The translations under genes were made by a program, and so were the position numbers. The notes under the pieces are model-generated. The model had not been told where the DNA came from, did not search any database, and worked only from the letters and a program-made list of their open reading frames with translations. A stretch of 64,000 nucleotides of DNA from Pseudofrankia coriaricola (GTDB lineage: Bacteria; Actinomycetota; Actinomycetes; Frankiales; Frankiaceae): assembly GCF_001854805.1 (NCBI RefSeq), contig NZ_MBLO01000113.1, forward strand, positions 1 through 64,000, given 5' to 3'. Positions 24,771-33,484 of the stretch are shown here, piece after piece. Numbering within the stretch: the stretch's first letter is position 1; each line of letters begins with the position of its first letter.

Positions 24771-24788
24771 TGTTACAGGCTCTGTTAC
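24771..24788. promoter_or_regulatory. Candidate regulator site: direct repeat TGTTAC-N6-TGTTAC
   Basis: TGTTAC at 24771-24776 and 24783-24788, 12 bases apart, lies in an AT-richer island (about 24720-24800) of the divergent region between ureidopropionase and the MocR-type regulator gene. MocR/GabR-family proteins often bind direct repeats next to their own genes (family knowledge). Confidence 0.45.
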
Positions 24789-24822
24789 GAGCAGGGGTCT
24801 ACTACCAGCAGGGGGCGGCGGC

Positions 24823-26169
24823 ATGATCGACGTGATCACCTCGGCGATCGACGACCGCTCCGCACGCGGCATCGCGGGCACCGTCAGTCGCCTGGTCATG
24901 TCGGGTGCTCTGCCCGCCGGCACCCGGCTGCCCACCGTCCGCGAGCTCGCCACCGAGCTCGGCATCAGCCCCACCACGGTGAGCCAGGCCTGGCGCACCC
25001 TGGCCCGCGCCGGCGTGATCTCGCCACGCGGCCGCGCCGGGACGTTCGTGCTGGCCGGTCCCCCCGCGAGCGCGGACCCGCGCCGCTACCGCCGGATCAC
25101 GCGCAGCCCCGGCCGGCTCCCGCACGACTACTCCACTGGTACCCCGGACGTCGCACTGCTGCCCGATCTCGCGCCGGTGCTCGCCAGGGTGGCCCGCGGC
25201 GGCAACCTGACCGCCAGCTACCTGGACGACCCGGTGCTGCCCGCGCTGGAGAAGGCGCTGCGCGTCCGCTGGCCGTTCCCGCCCGCCGCGCTGACCGTCG
25301 TCGACGGGGCGCTCGACGCTCTGGACAGGGTGACCGGCGTCCTGGTCGGCTTCGGCAGCCGGGTACTGGTCGAGAACCCGTGTTTCCCCCCGCTGCTGGA
25401 CCTGTTCGAGGCCGTCGGTGCCGAGGTGGTCGCGCTGCCGCTCGACGACGAGGGCATCCGGCCGGACGCGCTGCGCGCGGCACTGTCCGCCGTCACCCCG
25501 GCCGGCGCCGAGCCGGTGGCGCTCTACCTGCAGCCGCGCGCGCACAACCCGGCCGGCGTGAGCATGACGCCCCGGCGCGCCAAGGCGCTGGCGGCACTGC
25601 TCGCGGGGCGCGGGGTGACGGTCATCGAGGACGACCACGTCGGCGACGTGGCCGCCGCGGCGCCGCTCAGCCTCGGGACGTACCTGCCCGAGGCGACCGT
25701 GCACATCCGCAGCTTCTCCAAGAGCCACGGCCCCGACCTGCGGCTGGCGGCCGTCGGCGGGGTCGAGTCGGTGGTGAACGGGCTGGTCAGCCGCCGGATG
25801 CTCGGGCCCGGCTGGTCGAGCCGCCTACTGCAGGCCGTGCTCGCCGAGCTCCTCGACGACGACGACACCGAGCGGACGCTCGCCCGAGCCCGCGAGGTCT
25901 ACGCGGGCAGGCGCGAGCGGATGACGGCCGCGCTGGCGGCCCGTGGCGTGCGCGCCCAGGCGGGCGACGGCATCAACCTGTGGATGGAGGTCGCCGACGA
26001 GCAGGTCGCGCTCGTGTCACTGGCCGCCCGCGGCATCGGCGCCGCTCCCGGCACCCCCTTCGAAGCCGCTCCCCTTGGCACGGCCCACCTGCGCGTCACC
26101 GTCGGCCTCATCCCCGACGACGACATCGACGCCGTGGCCGCTCTCCTGGCCGAGGCCGCCCACGGCTGA
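24823..26169 (+). CDS. MocR/GabR-family PLP-dependent transcriptional regulator
   Basis: 448-aa fusion of a GntR winged helix (residues 10-77, LPTVRELATELGISPTTVSQ) with a class I aminotransferase-like domain (about 100-446). The PLP lysine is Lys300 in SFSKSHGPDLRLA; the cofactor contacts NPAG (about 242-245) and EDDHVGD are also present, so PLP binding should be intact. Relatives sense GABA, taurine or pyridoxal derivatives. Divergent from the pyrimidine cluster, it probably controls it, perhaps by forming an aldimine with beta-alanine or 3-aminoisobutyrate (inference). ATG at 24823 is preceded by GGGGGCGGCGG. Confidence 0.9.
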   Translation: MIDVITSAIDDRSARGIAGTVSRLVMSGALPAGTRLPTVRELATELGISPTTVSQAWRTLARAGVISPRGRAGTFVLAGPPASADPRRYRRITRSPGRLPHDYSTGTPDVALLPDLAPVLARVARGGNLTASYLDDPVLPALEKALRVRWPFPPAALTVVDGALDALDRVTGVLVGFGSRVLVENPCFPPLLDLFEAVGAEVVALPLDDEGIRPDALRAALSAVTPAGAEPVALYLQPRAHNPAGVSMTPRRAKALAALLAGRGVTVIEDDHVGDVAAAAPLSLGTYLPEATVHIRSFSKSHGPDLRLAAVGGVESVVNGLVSRRMLGPGWSSRLLQAVLAELLDDDDTERTLARAREVYAGRRERMTAALAARGVRAQAGDGINLWMEVADEQVALVSLAARGIGAAPGTPFEAAPLGTAHLRVTVGLIPDDDIDAVAALLAEAAHG

Positions 26170-26184
26170 CGCCGCGGCCGCCCA

Positions 26185-26242
26185 CCATCATGCTCGCGTC
26201 ATGCTACTGAGGAGCCTGATGCGCCCACGAGTAGCATGATGG
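26185..26242. terminator. Inverted repeat between regulator gene and AlbA_2 gene
   Basis: CCATCATGCT (26185-26194) matches AGCATGATGG (26233-26242) perfectly. An overlapping pair, CATGCTACT (26200-26208) with AGTAGCATG (26230-26238), shares the same right arm. The left arm therefore has a duplicated CATGCT, offering two alternative hairpins. Terminator or operator. Confidence 0.5.
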
Positions 26243-26283
26243 AATCCTGATACCCCGGGCGAAGATCCTGACGAGGTACACCG

Positions 26284-28023
26284 ATGGATCGCGAGACTGT
26301 CAGCCACGTGCTCGCCGAGCTTGTCCGGCTCGGCCGCGACAACCATCGCGTCGAGGTGAAGAAGGCCCGTGGCGGCATGCCGCGGACGCTCCACGAGACG
26401 ATCAGCGCCTTCGCCAACGCCGATGGCGGCATGATCATTCTTGGTGTAGACGAGAAGGCCTCGTTCGACGTGGTGGGCCTCCTCTTCCCCGACGAGACGA
26501 GAGACCAGTTCGTCGCGCTGTGCCGGTCCATGGAACCTTCCATTGCCGCGACCGTCGACATCGTCGACATGGACGGACGGAAGGTACTGGCTGCCCACAT
26601 CCCGGCGATTCCTCGGGAGCAACGGCCCTGTCACCTGGCCAGGACCGCGCCGTGGGACAGCTCCTTCATTCGGATGTCCGACGGCGACCGCAGACTATCC
26701 GCCTACGAGGTCCAGCTCCTGCTGGAGAACAGGAAGCCGACGAGGCATGACGCGGCCGCGGTACCGGAGGCGTCCGAGACCGATCTCGACCAGCGGCGCC
26801 TGGGCGCCTTCCTGACTCGGGTCCGCGAACAGCGGGCCGTGTTCACGGGTCGCTCTGACGACGAGATCCTGCGTCTGCTCAACGTGCTGCGCGACACCGC
26901 CGACGGCACACGACCGACGCTGGCCGGCCTGCTGGCGTTCGGCAGCTACCCACAGCAGCACCTCCCTCAGCTAAACGTGACGATCACGGTCTTCCCGACG
27001 ACCGAGCCGACGGTACCCGGCCCGCGTGGCGAACGTTTTCTGGACAACCGCTCGTTCGACGGCTCAGTCCCGGTCATGGTGCAGGATTCCATTACGTTGC
27101 TGAAACGTCACATGAAGCAACGCAGCACGATCGCCGGAATTTTCCGGATAAACGAGTGGGAGTACCCCGAGGAAGTCCTCCGCGAGGTTCTCGTCAACGC
27201 TCTCGTCCACCGGGACTACTCGCCGTCATCGCAGGGTGCGCAGGTGCAGATCGAGCTGTACCCCGATCGGCTGCTGGTCCGCAATCCCGGCGGGCTGTTT
27301 GGCCCGCTGAACGTCGCCGAGCTCGGTCTCGGCACCATACCGGCCTCGTCCCGCAACGCGGTGCTACTCAAGATCCTGGAAGACACACCACTCGCGCCAG
27401 GGCACACCGTGTGCGAGAACCGCGGTACCGGAATCGCCCAGGTGCGCGCTGCACTGACCAACGCGGGCATGGAACCCCCCCGTTTCGAGGACAACGTCGC
27501 GACTTTCGCGGTGACGATCCCGAACCACGCTCTCCTGGACGAGTCCACCGCGGCCTGGCTGTCCACGCTCAATGTGAGCGGCCTTGCCAGGGGGCAGCTC
27601 ACCGCGCTGGCACTTGCCCGGCGCGGGACGAGGCTGACCAATGTCAGCTACCGCCAAGCCACCGGGATCGCCGACAGCCGGACCGCGACCGCGCACCTGC
27701 GCGAACTGCGTGATCGCGACCTGCTGGTCCAGGAAGGCGACCGCGGGCAGGCCACGTACCGGCTCGCCTCAGCGTCGGTTCAGCGCACGCAGGTCAGGCC
27801 GCAGCCGTCAACGCACCAGGAGACCGTTCTCGCCAGCCTGACGGCCCAACCCGTCAGTCGACACGAGATCGTCTCCCGAACGGGCCTGACCGACGTCCAG
27901 GTTCGCAACGCGCTTGGCCGCCTTCGAAGAGCTGGGCTCGCCCAACTCGTGGGTCCGAGCCGGTCCAAGAACGCCCTTTGGCGACGGCACGATCAGCCAA
28001 CACAGGACAAGCGGCCGGTATAG
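26284..28023 (+). CDS. AlbA_2 (Schlafen-type) and HATPase domain putative transcriptional regulator
   Basis: 579-aa soluble protein. An AlbA_2 DNA-binding domain (about 10-135) shows HRVEVKKA and TISAFANADGGMIILGVDE. A GHKL-type ATP-binding domain (about 285-410) has EVLVNALVHRDYS as its N-box, and ENRGTGIAQVR provides a G-loop. Two winged-helix-like segments follow (about 440-500 and 510-575). This is the COG2865 architecture of predicted helicase/transcriptional regulators, often found near restriction or toxin-antitoxin genes; none is beside it here. Codon third positions look less GC-biased than in neighbours, which suggests later acquisition. ATG at 26284 follows a GAGG stretch. Role unknown. 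Confidence 0.82.
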   Translation: MDRETVSHVLAELVRLGRDNHRVEVKKARGGMPRTLHETISAFANADGGMIILGVDEKASFDVVGLLFPDETRDQFVALCRSMEPSIAATVDIVDMDGRKVLAAHIPAIPREQRPCHLARTAPWDSSFIRMSDGDRRLSAYEVQLLLENRKPTRHDAAAVPEASETDLDQRRLGAFLTRVREQRAVFTGRSDDEILRLLNVLRDTADGTRPTLAGLLAFGSYPQQHLPQLNVTITVFPTTEPTVPGPRGERFLDNRSFDGSVPVMVQDSITLLKRHMKQRSTIAGIFRINEWEYPEEVLREVLVNALVHRDYSPSSQGAQVQIELYPDRLLVRNPGGLFGPLNVAELGLGTIPASSRNAVLLKILEDTPLAPGHTVCENRGTGIAQVRAALTNAGMEPPRFEDNVATFAVTIPNHALLDESTAAWLSTLNVSGLARGQLTALALARRGTRLTNVSYRQATGIADSRTATAHLRELRDRDLLVQEGDRGQATYRLASASVQRTQVRPQPSTHQETVLASLTAQPVSRHEIVSRTGLTDVQVRNALGRLRRAGLAQLVGPSRSKNALWRRHDQPTQDKRPV

Positions 28024-28050
28024 CTGCCGGACGCGATGAAGGATGGGGCC

Positions 28051-28512
28051 ATGAGCGAGTCGACGACACCGACGGACAGCCCGAACAAGTGGGTTGCCGA
28101 CCATACCCGCACCTATGTGGAGAGCGGCGGCGAGGAGGGGCACCTCTGGTACGGCCCGGACGGCTCCCTGGCCGAGGGCGTGCCTACGCTGCTGCTGACG
28201 ACGATCGGCCGGCGGTCCGGCCAGCCCCGGCGCACCGCGCTGATCTACAGCCAGGACGGCGACGACTACCTGGTCGTCGCGTCGAAGGGCGGCGCGCAGG
28301 CACACCCGCTCTGGTACCGCAATCTGGTCGACAACCCCGAGGTCGAGCTGCAGGTGAAGGCGGACGCGTTCAAGGCGACCGCCCGCACCGCGACCCCGCA
28401 GGAGAAGGCCCGCCTCTGGCCGAAGATGGTCGAGGTCTGGCCGCCCTACACCGACTACCAGAAGCGCACCGACCGGGACATCCCCGTCGTCGTCCTCACC
28501 TCCGTCTCCTGA
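28051..28512 (+). CDS. Nitroreductase/deazaflavin-dependent oxidoreductase (DDN-like, DUF385)
   Basis: 153-aa F420-binding split-barrel protein of the FDOR-A/Ddn type. LLLTTIGRRSGQPRRTALIY is the recognition motif, followed by DYLVVASKGGAQAHPLWYRNLVDNPEVELQV. Family members reduce quinones or nitro compounds with F420H2. ATG at 28051 (MSES) is preferred over 28036 because AAGGA stands eight bases before it. It is 27 bases after the AlbA_2 gene, but transcript sharing is uncertain. Convergent with the hydrolase gene across a hairpin. Confidence 0.9.
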   Translation: MSESTTPTDSPNKWVADHTRTYVESGGEEGHLWYGPDGSLAEGVPTLLLTTIGRRSGQPRRTALIYSQDGDDYLVVASKGGAQAHPLWYRNLVDNPEVELQVKADAFKATARTATPQEKARLWPKMVEVWPPYTDYQKRTDRDIPVVVLTSVS

Positions 28513-28555
28513 GCCGCGCCGGCTGAGTCACCTTTCCCGAGCCGCGCTTCCTGAC

Positions 28556-28591
28556 GCGCGCGCCGGCCCGCGGGTACCGACCGGCGCGCGC
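28556..28591. terminator. Bidirectional hairpin between convergent genes
   Basis: GCGCGCGCCGG (28556-28566) pairs perfectly with CCGGCGCGCGC (28581-28591) around a 14-base loop. It sits between the converging stop codons at 28512 and 28598. Confidence 0.65.
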
Positions 28592-28597
28592 TCGGGC

Positions 28598-29419
28598 TCA
28601 GCCCTTGATGAAGGCGACCAGGTCCCTGGAGAACTCGGCGCTGTGGTCGCCGTACAGGCCGTGCGGCGCGCCCGGGTAGACCTTGAGCGTCGCGTCCTTG
28701 ACGAGCTTTGCGGTCCTGTACGCCGAGGCGACGATCGGGACGATCTGGTCGTCGTCTCCGTGCGCGACCAGGGTCGGGATGTCGAACTTCGCCAGGTCGT
28801 CGGTGAAGTCGGTCTCGGAGAACTGCTTGATGCAGTCGTAGGCGGGCTTGAGGCCCGCCTGCATGCTCAGCAGCCAGAACTCGTCGATCACGCCCTGGGA
28901 GACCCGCGCGCCGGGCCGGTTGAAGCCGTAGAACGGCGTGGCGAGGTCCTTGTAGAACTGCGACCGGTCGGCGAGCACGCCGGCTCGGATGCCGTCGAAC
29001 GCGTCGATCGGCAGGCCTTCCGGGTTGGCCTCGGTCTTCAGCATCAACGGCGGGACCGCGCCGAGCAGCACCGCCTTCGCCACCCGGAAGGTCCCGTGCC
29101 GGCCGATGTAGCGGGCGACCTCGCCGCCGCCGGTGGAGTGGCCGACGTGGACGGCGTCGTGCAGGTCCAGCGCCGTCACCAGCTGGGCCAGGTCGTCGGC
29201 ATAGGTGTCCATGTCGTTGCCGGTCCAGGTCTGGGTGGACCGGCCATGCCCGCGCCGGTCGTGCGCGATCGCGCGGAACCCGGCATCGGCGACGGCCTTC
29301 AGCTGGGAGTCCCAGGCATCCGCGTTCAGCGGCCAGCCGTGGCTGAAGACCACCGGCTGCCCCGAGCCCCAGTCCTTGTAGAAGATCTCGGCACCGTCGC
29401 GGGTCGTGATGAAGGGCAT
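28598..29419 (-). CDS. Alpha/beta hydrolase, non-haem chloroperoxidase/esterase-like
   Basis: 273-aa single-domain alpha/beta hydrolase. The oxyanion motif is HGWP (27-30), the nucleophile Ser95 is in GHSTGG, the acid Asp lies in HGDDDQIVP (near 223-227) and the base His in [10 protein letters not shown] (near 253). RRGHGRS and the Trp/Pro cap fit the perhydrolase/chloroperoxidase group, which in vivo usually act as esterases or lactonases. No signal peptide, so cytoplasmic. Monocistronic by position. Substrate unknown. Confidence 0.88.
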   Translation of the reverse strand: MPFITTRDGAEIFYKDWGSGQPVVFSHGWPLNADAWDSQLKAVADAGFRAIAHDRRGHGRSTQTWTGNDMDTYADDLAQLVTALDLHDAVHVGHSTGGGEVARYIGRHGTFRVAKAVLLGAVPPLMLKTEANPEGLPIDAFDGIRAGVLADRSQFYKDLATPFYGFNRPGARVSQGVIDEFWLLSMQAGLKPAYDCIKQFSETDFTDDLAKFDIPTLVAHGDDDQIVPIVASAYRTAKLVKDATLKVYPGAPHGLYGDHSAEFSRDLVAFIKG

Positions 29420-29639
29420 GATCTTCCTCCTGGAAGCTGGCGTGGATCAGCGGCCTGCCGGCGTGCGCAGGCGCCTCGGGCCCTGCTCAGCGCCGCCGCG
29501 GGCGCCCCGCCGACGTCTTCGACGCTAGATCAGCGACTGCCGGCCGTCATCCGTCACGTGACTGCCATCCACCACCGCCCGTCAGGACGGCCGCCCGCCG
29601 GCACATTCCGCCCGCCGGCCCGTTCCGGCCGCCGGCCGG

Positions 29640-31115
29640 TCAGACCGGTGGGCCGAGCGGTTCCGGCTGGGCGCGCGGGAGGCTGACCTGGAAACGGGTG
29701 TCGCCGGGCTCGGAGCTGACGACGCGCAGGTCGCCGTGGTGCTTGTTGACGACGATCCGCCAGGAGATGTCCAGCCCGAGGCCGGTACCCTCGCCGACGG
29801 GTTTGGTGGTGAAGAAGGGCTCGAAGATGCGGCCGACGATGTCCGCCGGGATGCCCGGGCCGGTGTCGCCGATCTCGACGGTGACCGACTCGCCGTCACC
29901 CCAGGTACGCAGCGTCAGCGTGCCGATGCCGCCCATCGCCGAGACGGCGTTGTCGATCAGGTTCGTCCAGACCTGGTTCAGCTCGGCGGCGTAGACCGCG
30001 ATCGGCGCCAGCGTCCGGTCGAAATCCTTCACGACCTCGATGCCGTCCCCGATCTTGCGCCCGAGCATGACGAGCGTGCTCTTGAGCAGGTCGTGGATGT
30101 CGACGGTCTGGAACGGGGCCCGGTCGAGCTGGGAGTACTGCTTGGCCGCGCCCACGAGCGTGGACACCCGGGTCGTCGAGTCCTCGATCTCGTTCATGAG
30201 CAGCTCGGTCTCGACGGTGTAGCCGAGCCAGCGGACCGCGCTGGCCAGGTGCTCGCCGCCCACCAGCTCGGCGACCTGGTCGAGCCAGCCGATGTCGATG
30301 CCCGCCTGCACGAACACCGGCGCGACGTCCCAGCCGGAGTCGACGCCGTGCTCGTCGAACCAGTCGCCCAGCTCGTCCTCGCGGTCGCTGGCCTCCAGCG
30401 GCGACAGCGTCGGCGCTTTGGCAACCCGTTCCGCCGCCTCCTCCTGCAGCCGGATGAGCGTGCTCAGCACCGCCTTGTCATACAGGCCGTCGGCGATGAG
30501 GCTGAGCTTGTGCCGCATGCCGGCGACCCGCTCGCGCAGGCCCGCCGTCGCCCGCACGGCCGCCGCGGCGGGGTTGTTGAGCTCGTGCGTCAGGCCCGCC
30601 GACAGCGCGCCGAGGGCGAGCAGCCGTTCGCGCTGCCCGACGGTCTCCTGGAGGTTGCGCAGCCCGAAGAACAGGCCCTCCAGCAGGTGCACCGCCATCG
30701 GGAACCAGTCGCGCATGAGGAACGCGAACTGGTCGGCGTCGAGCACGAAGAACCGGGACGGCCGTAGCGCCCGCAGCGACTGCGGGTAGGTCTGCGGGAC
30801 CCGGTCGCCCAGGTAGGCGTTCCAGGCGCCGCCGTAGACGCCCCGGTGGTCGGTCCGGCTGATCTCGACGTCCACGCCCTGGACCCGCTTGATGACGGCG
30901 ACCTCGCCCTCGAGCAGGACGACGAACAGCTCCGCCGGCTCGCCTTCGACGATCACCATTCCCGACTCGGCCTCGATGACTCGGCCCCGCTCGCACAGCC
31001 AGGCGAGCTGGGCGTCGGTCAGCTTCTCGAACAGGAACAGCGACCGCAGCTCGTCAACGCTGCACGGCAGCCCGCCTGCCGGTGGCGTGCCCTGGGGCGC
31101 CTCGCCCGCGCTCAT
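29640..31115 (-). CDS. Sensor histidine kinase with N-terminal cyclic-nucleotide-binding-like domain
   Basis: 491 aa, soluble. Residues 20-140 form a cNMP/CAP-type beta-barrel (MVIVEGEPAELFVVLLEGEVAVI; RFFVLDADQFAFLM). The phosphoacceptor His177 is in LSAGLTHELNNPAAA, a motif shared with NtrB-like and cNMP-linked kinases. The HATPase domain shows NLIDNAVSAMGG, GDTGPGIP and GEGTGLGLDISWRIV. There is no transmembrane segment, so it senses a cytoplasmic signal. Its start overlaps the upstream receiver-flavoprotein gene by 4 bases, making them a clear signalling pair. Whether the barrel binds cAMP is not certain; a classic PRRAA-like phosphate-binding cassette is not obvious. Confidence 0.88.
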   Translation of the reverse strand: MSAGEAPQGTPPAGGLPCSVDELRSLFLFEKLTDAQLAWLCERGRVIEAESGMVIVEGEPAELFVVLLEGEVAVIKRVQGVDVEISRTDHRGVYGGAWNAYLGDRVPQTYPQSLRALRPSRFFVLDADQFAFLMRDWFPMAVHLLEGLFFGLRNLQETVGQRERLLALGALSAGLTHELNNPAAAAVRATAGLRERVAGMRHKLSLIADGLYDKAVLSTLIRLQEEAAERVAKAPTLSPLEASDREDELGDWFDEHGVDSGWDVAPVFVQAGIDIGWLDQVAELVGGEHLASAVRWLGYTVETELLMNEIEDSTTRVSTLVGAAKQYSQLDRAPFQTVDIHDLLKSTLVMLGRKIGDGIEVVKDFDRTLAPIAVYAAELNQVWTNLIDNAVSAMGGIGTLTLRTWGDGESVTVEIGDTGPGIPADIVGRIFEPFFTTKPVGEGTGLGLDISWRIVVNKHHGDLRVVSSEPGDTRFQVSLPRAQPEPLGPPV

Positions 31116-32935
31116 GCGAGGTACCTGTGGACGAGCGCGATGGCCATCGCGCCCTCGCCCACCGCCGAGGCGACTCGTTTCACTGACTCCGACCGTGCGT
31201 CTCCGGCCACGAACACCCCCGGCAGGCTGGTTTCCAGGTGATACGGGTCCCGGTCGAGCGTCCAGCCGCGCGGGCGGCGCCCGTCGACGACGAGATCCGG
31301 ACCGGTGAGGACGAAGCCGTGCGCGTCGCGCTCGACGGTGCCGTCGAGCCAGTCGGTGCGCGGCTCGGCACCGATGAAGACGAACAGCCGGCTGGCGGGG
31401 ACCGTCTCGGTCGCGCCCGTCGCGCTGTCGCGAAGCGTGAGGGTGCCCAGATGCTCGTCGCCCTCACCCGCGACCACGTCCGTACAGTTCCGCACGGTGA
31501 TGTTCGCGATCCCGGCGATCTGCTCGATCAGGTAGTGCGACATCGAGGCCTGCAGCGACCGGCCGCGCACCAGCATCGTCACCGACCGGGCATGCCGGGC
31601 GAGGTAGACCGCCGCCTGCCCGGCTGAGTTGGCCCCGCCGACGACGTAGATGTCCTCGCCGGCGCAGCCGGCGGCCTCCGTGAGCGCGGAGCCGTAGAAC
31701 ACCCCGCGGCCGGTCAGCCGCTCGAGCCCGGACGCCGGCAGCTGGCGGTAGGCGACGCCGGTGGCCAGGACGATGGTGTGCGCGCTGAGCTCCCCGCCGT
31801 CGGCGAAGCGGACCATGCGGGTGTTGCCCGCCGTCCGCAGCTCGACGACCTCCCGGGCAGTGATCACCTCCGCCTCGAACTTGACGGCCTGGCGCCGCGC
31901 CCGGTCGGTGAGCTGCGCGCCGGACACGCCGTCGGGGAAGCCCAGGTAGTTCTCGATCCGCGAGCTCTGCCCGGCCTGGCCGCCGGTGGCCGTGCGTTCG
32001 ATGAGCACGGTCTTGAGGCCCTCGGACGCCGCGTACACCGCCGAGCCGAGCCCGGCCGGCCCCCCACCGATGATGATGACGTCGTAGAAGTCCTCGCACG
32101 GGGTGGTGCTCAGCCCGACCTCGGCGGCGATCTGAGCGTCCGTCGGGTTGACGAGCGCGGTCCCGCCCGGCGTCACGACCACCGGTAGCGCGACGGTGTG
32201 CCCATTCGCCGCCGCGCCGTTCGGGCTCCCGATCACGGGGACGTCGGTGTCCGCGATGGCGTAGGTGTCGACGGGGACTGGGGCCGGGGCCGGGGCGTCC
32301 GCGGTCGCGGCGGCGAGCAGCCGGCGTCCCTCCGGCTCGTCCGCGAGATACCACCGGTAGGGCACCTGGTTACGGGCGAGGAACTCGCGGACCTCGTAGG
32401 ACCGGGAGGACCACCGGTCGCCGACGACCCGGGTCTCCAGCACCGGCCGCCGGTCCGAACAGTTCCAGGAGTCCAGCAGCGCGTCGATGACCGGGTAGAG
32501 CTTCTCCTCCGGCGGGTTCCAGGGCTTGAGCAGGTAGTAGTCGAGATCGACGACGTTGATGGCCTCGATGGCGGCGTTGGTGTCCGCGTACGCGGTCAGC
32601 AGCACCCGCTTGGCTTCCGGGTAGAGGTCCATCGCCTGCTCGAGGAACTGGATGCCGTCGAGCTGGGGCATCCGGTAGTCGGCGACCAGCACGGCGACGT
32701 GGTCGCCGCGCAGTTTCATCTCCCGCAGGGTGTCGAGCGCCTGCGGGCCGGACTCCGCCCGCACGATCCGGCACTGCTCGCCGTAACGGCGGCGCAGGTC
32801 ACGGGCGACCGCGCGGGAGACGCTCGGGTCGTCGTCGACGGTCAGGATCGCCGGCCGGCCCACGGCGGCCGGTGCCGGCTGGGTGGCGCCGGCCGTGGCC
32901 GGCCGCCCGGCGGCGACGGAGGTGGTCTCGGTCAC
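31112..32935 (-). CDS. Response-regulator receiver domain fused to thioredoxin reductase-like FAD protein
   Basis: 607 aa in three parts. Residues 28-155 are a receiver domain with Asp35/36, phosphoacceptor Asp86 (VADYRMP), Thr114 and Lys137 (LLKPWN). Residues 163-210 resemble a glutaredoxin-like segment in which the redox Cys site is replaced by Ser-Ser-Arg-Ser. Residues 282-607 are a class II pyridine-nucleotide flavoprotein: GGGPAG (290-295), TGGQAGQSSRIENYLGFP, ATG, a second nucleotide motif GGANSAG (433-439), and GVFVAGDAR. The thioredoxin-reductase CxxC is absent: YGSAL occupies that position. So FAD and NAD(P) binding look intact but disulfide chemistry does not. Co-translated with the downstream kinase, which should phosphorylate Asp86. 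Confidence 0.9.
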   Translation of the reverse strand: MTETTSVAAGRPATAGATQPAPAAVGRPAILTVDDDPSVSRAVARDLRRRYGEQCRIVRAESGPQALDTLREMKLRGDHVAVLVADYRMPQLDGIQFLEQAMDLYPEAKRVLLTAYADTNAAIEAINVVDLDYYLLKPWNPPEEKLYPVIDALLDSWNCSDRRPVLETRVVGDRWSSRSYEVREFLARNQVPYRWYLADEPEGRRLLAAATADAPAPAPVPVDTYAIADTDVPVIGSPNGAAANGHTVALPVVVTPGGTALVNPTDAQIAAEVGLSTTPCEDFYDVIIIGGGPAGLGSAVYAASEGLKTVLIERTATGGQAGQSSRIENYLGFPDGVSGAQLTDRARRQAVKFEAEVITAREVVELRTAGNTRMVRFADGGELSAHTIVLATGVAYRQLPASGLERLTGRGVFYGSALTEAAGCAGEDIYVVGGANSAGQAAVYLARHARSVTMLVRGRSLQASMSHYLIEQIAGIANITVRNCTDVVAGEGDEHLGTLTLRDSATGATETVPASRLFVFIGAEPRTDWLDGTVERDAHGFVLTGPDLVVDGRRPRGWTLDRDPYHLETSLPGVFVAGDARSESVKRVASAVGEGAMAIALVHRYLA

Positions 32936-33484
32936 GATCGGCGCCCCTGGCGAAGCCGGCCGAGGCTGGTGGCCGTGGCCGAACGCGCCCGGCCGCGGAC
33001 CGCGTGGCCGGCGGCGGCGTCACTGAGCACAGAACCGGAAGACACAGAACCGGAAGACATGTATGGAGATCCTGGGGGGCCTGGAAGGTCGGGACTGCCT
33101 GGCACTCGCGGGATGCTGGTCACGGTCGACTCCCTGCTCGGGCCGGCCGCCGGGGGCAGAGGCTCCGGGGGACGCCCCAACCCACTGCTCCCGGACCGGC
33201 GGAAAACAACCCGGCGCCTCAAGCATAGGTATCCAGCGGCCGGGCGACCTGGCCGTGCGCATCTCCCGGCCGGCCGGCCAGGTCCGGGCTCGCCGCGCGT
33301 CCGGCCGGATCGCTCCCCGCGTCCGCGGCGTGTCGCGGCGTCTGCGCGGCCCGATATCCGCGGCCCAGCCGGGCGACCAGCGGGAACGGGTTGTCCGCCC
33401 ACGTCCGGGTACCTCGGCCAGGAACCCAAACCGGTAGCGCAGCGTCGCGCACCGGATGCGGAAGAGCAAGGGAGGCGAATAGAT
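32936..33484. other. 549-bp divergent promoter region with a 15-bp tandem repeat
   Basis: Lies between the minus-strand signalling pair and the plus-strand aquaporin gene. ACAGAACCGGAAGAC occurs twice in tandem (33029-33043, 33044-33058). No gene is supported; frames here lack the local codon bias. Confidence 0.65.

Noticed and set aside
23683-24822. N-terminal extension of the MocR regulator frame by about 380 codons
   Set aside because: The extension is antisense to beta-ureidopropionase and has no domain; the GntR domain begins right after ATG 24823.
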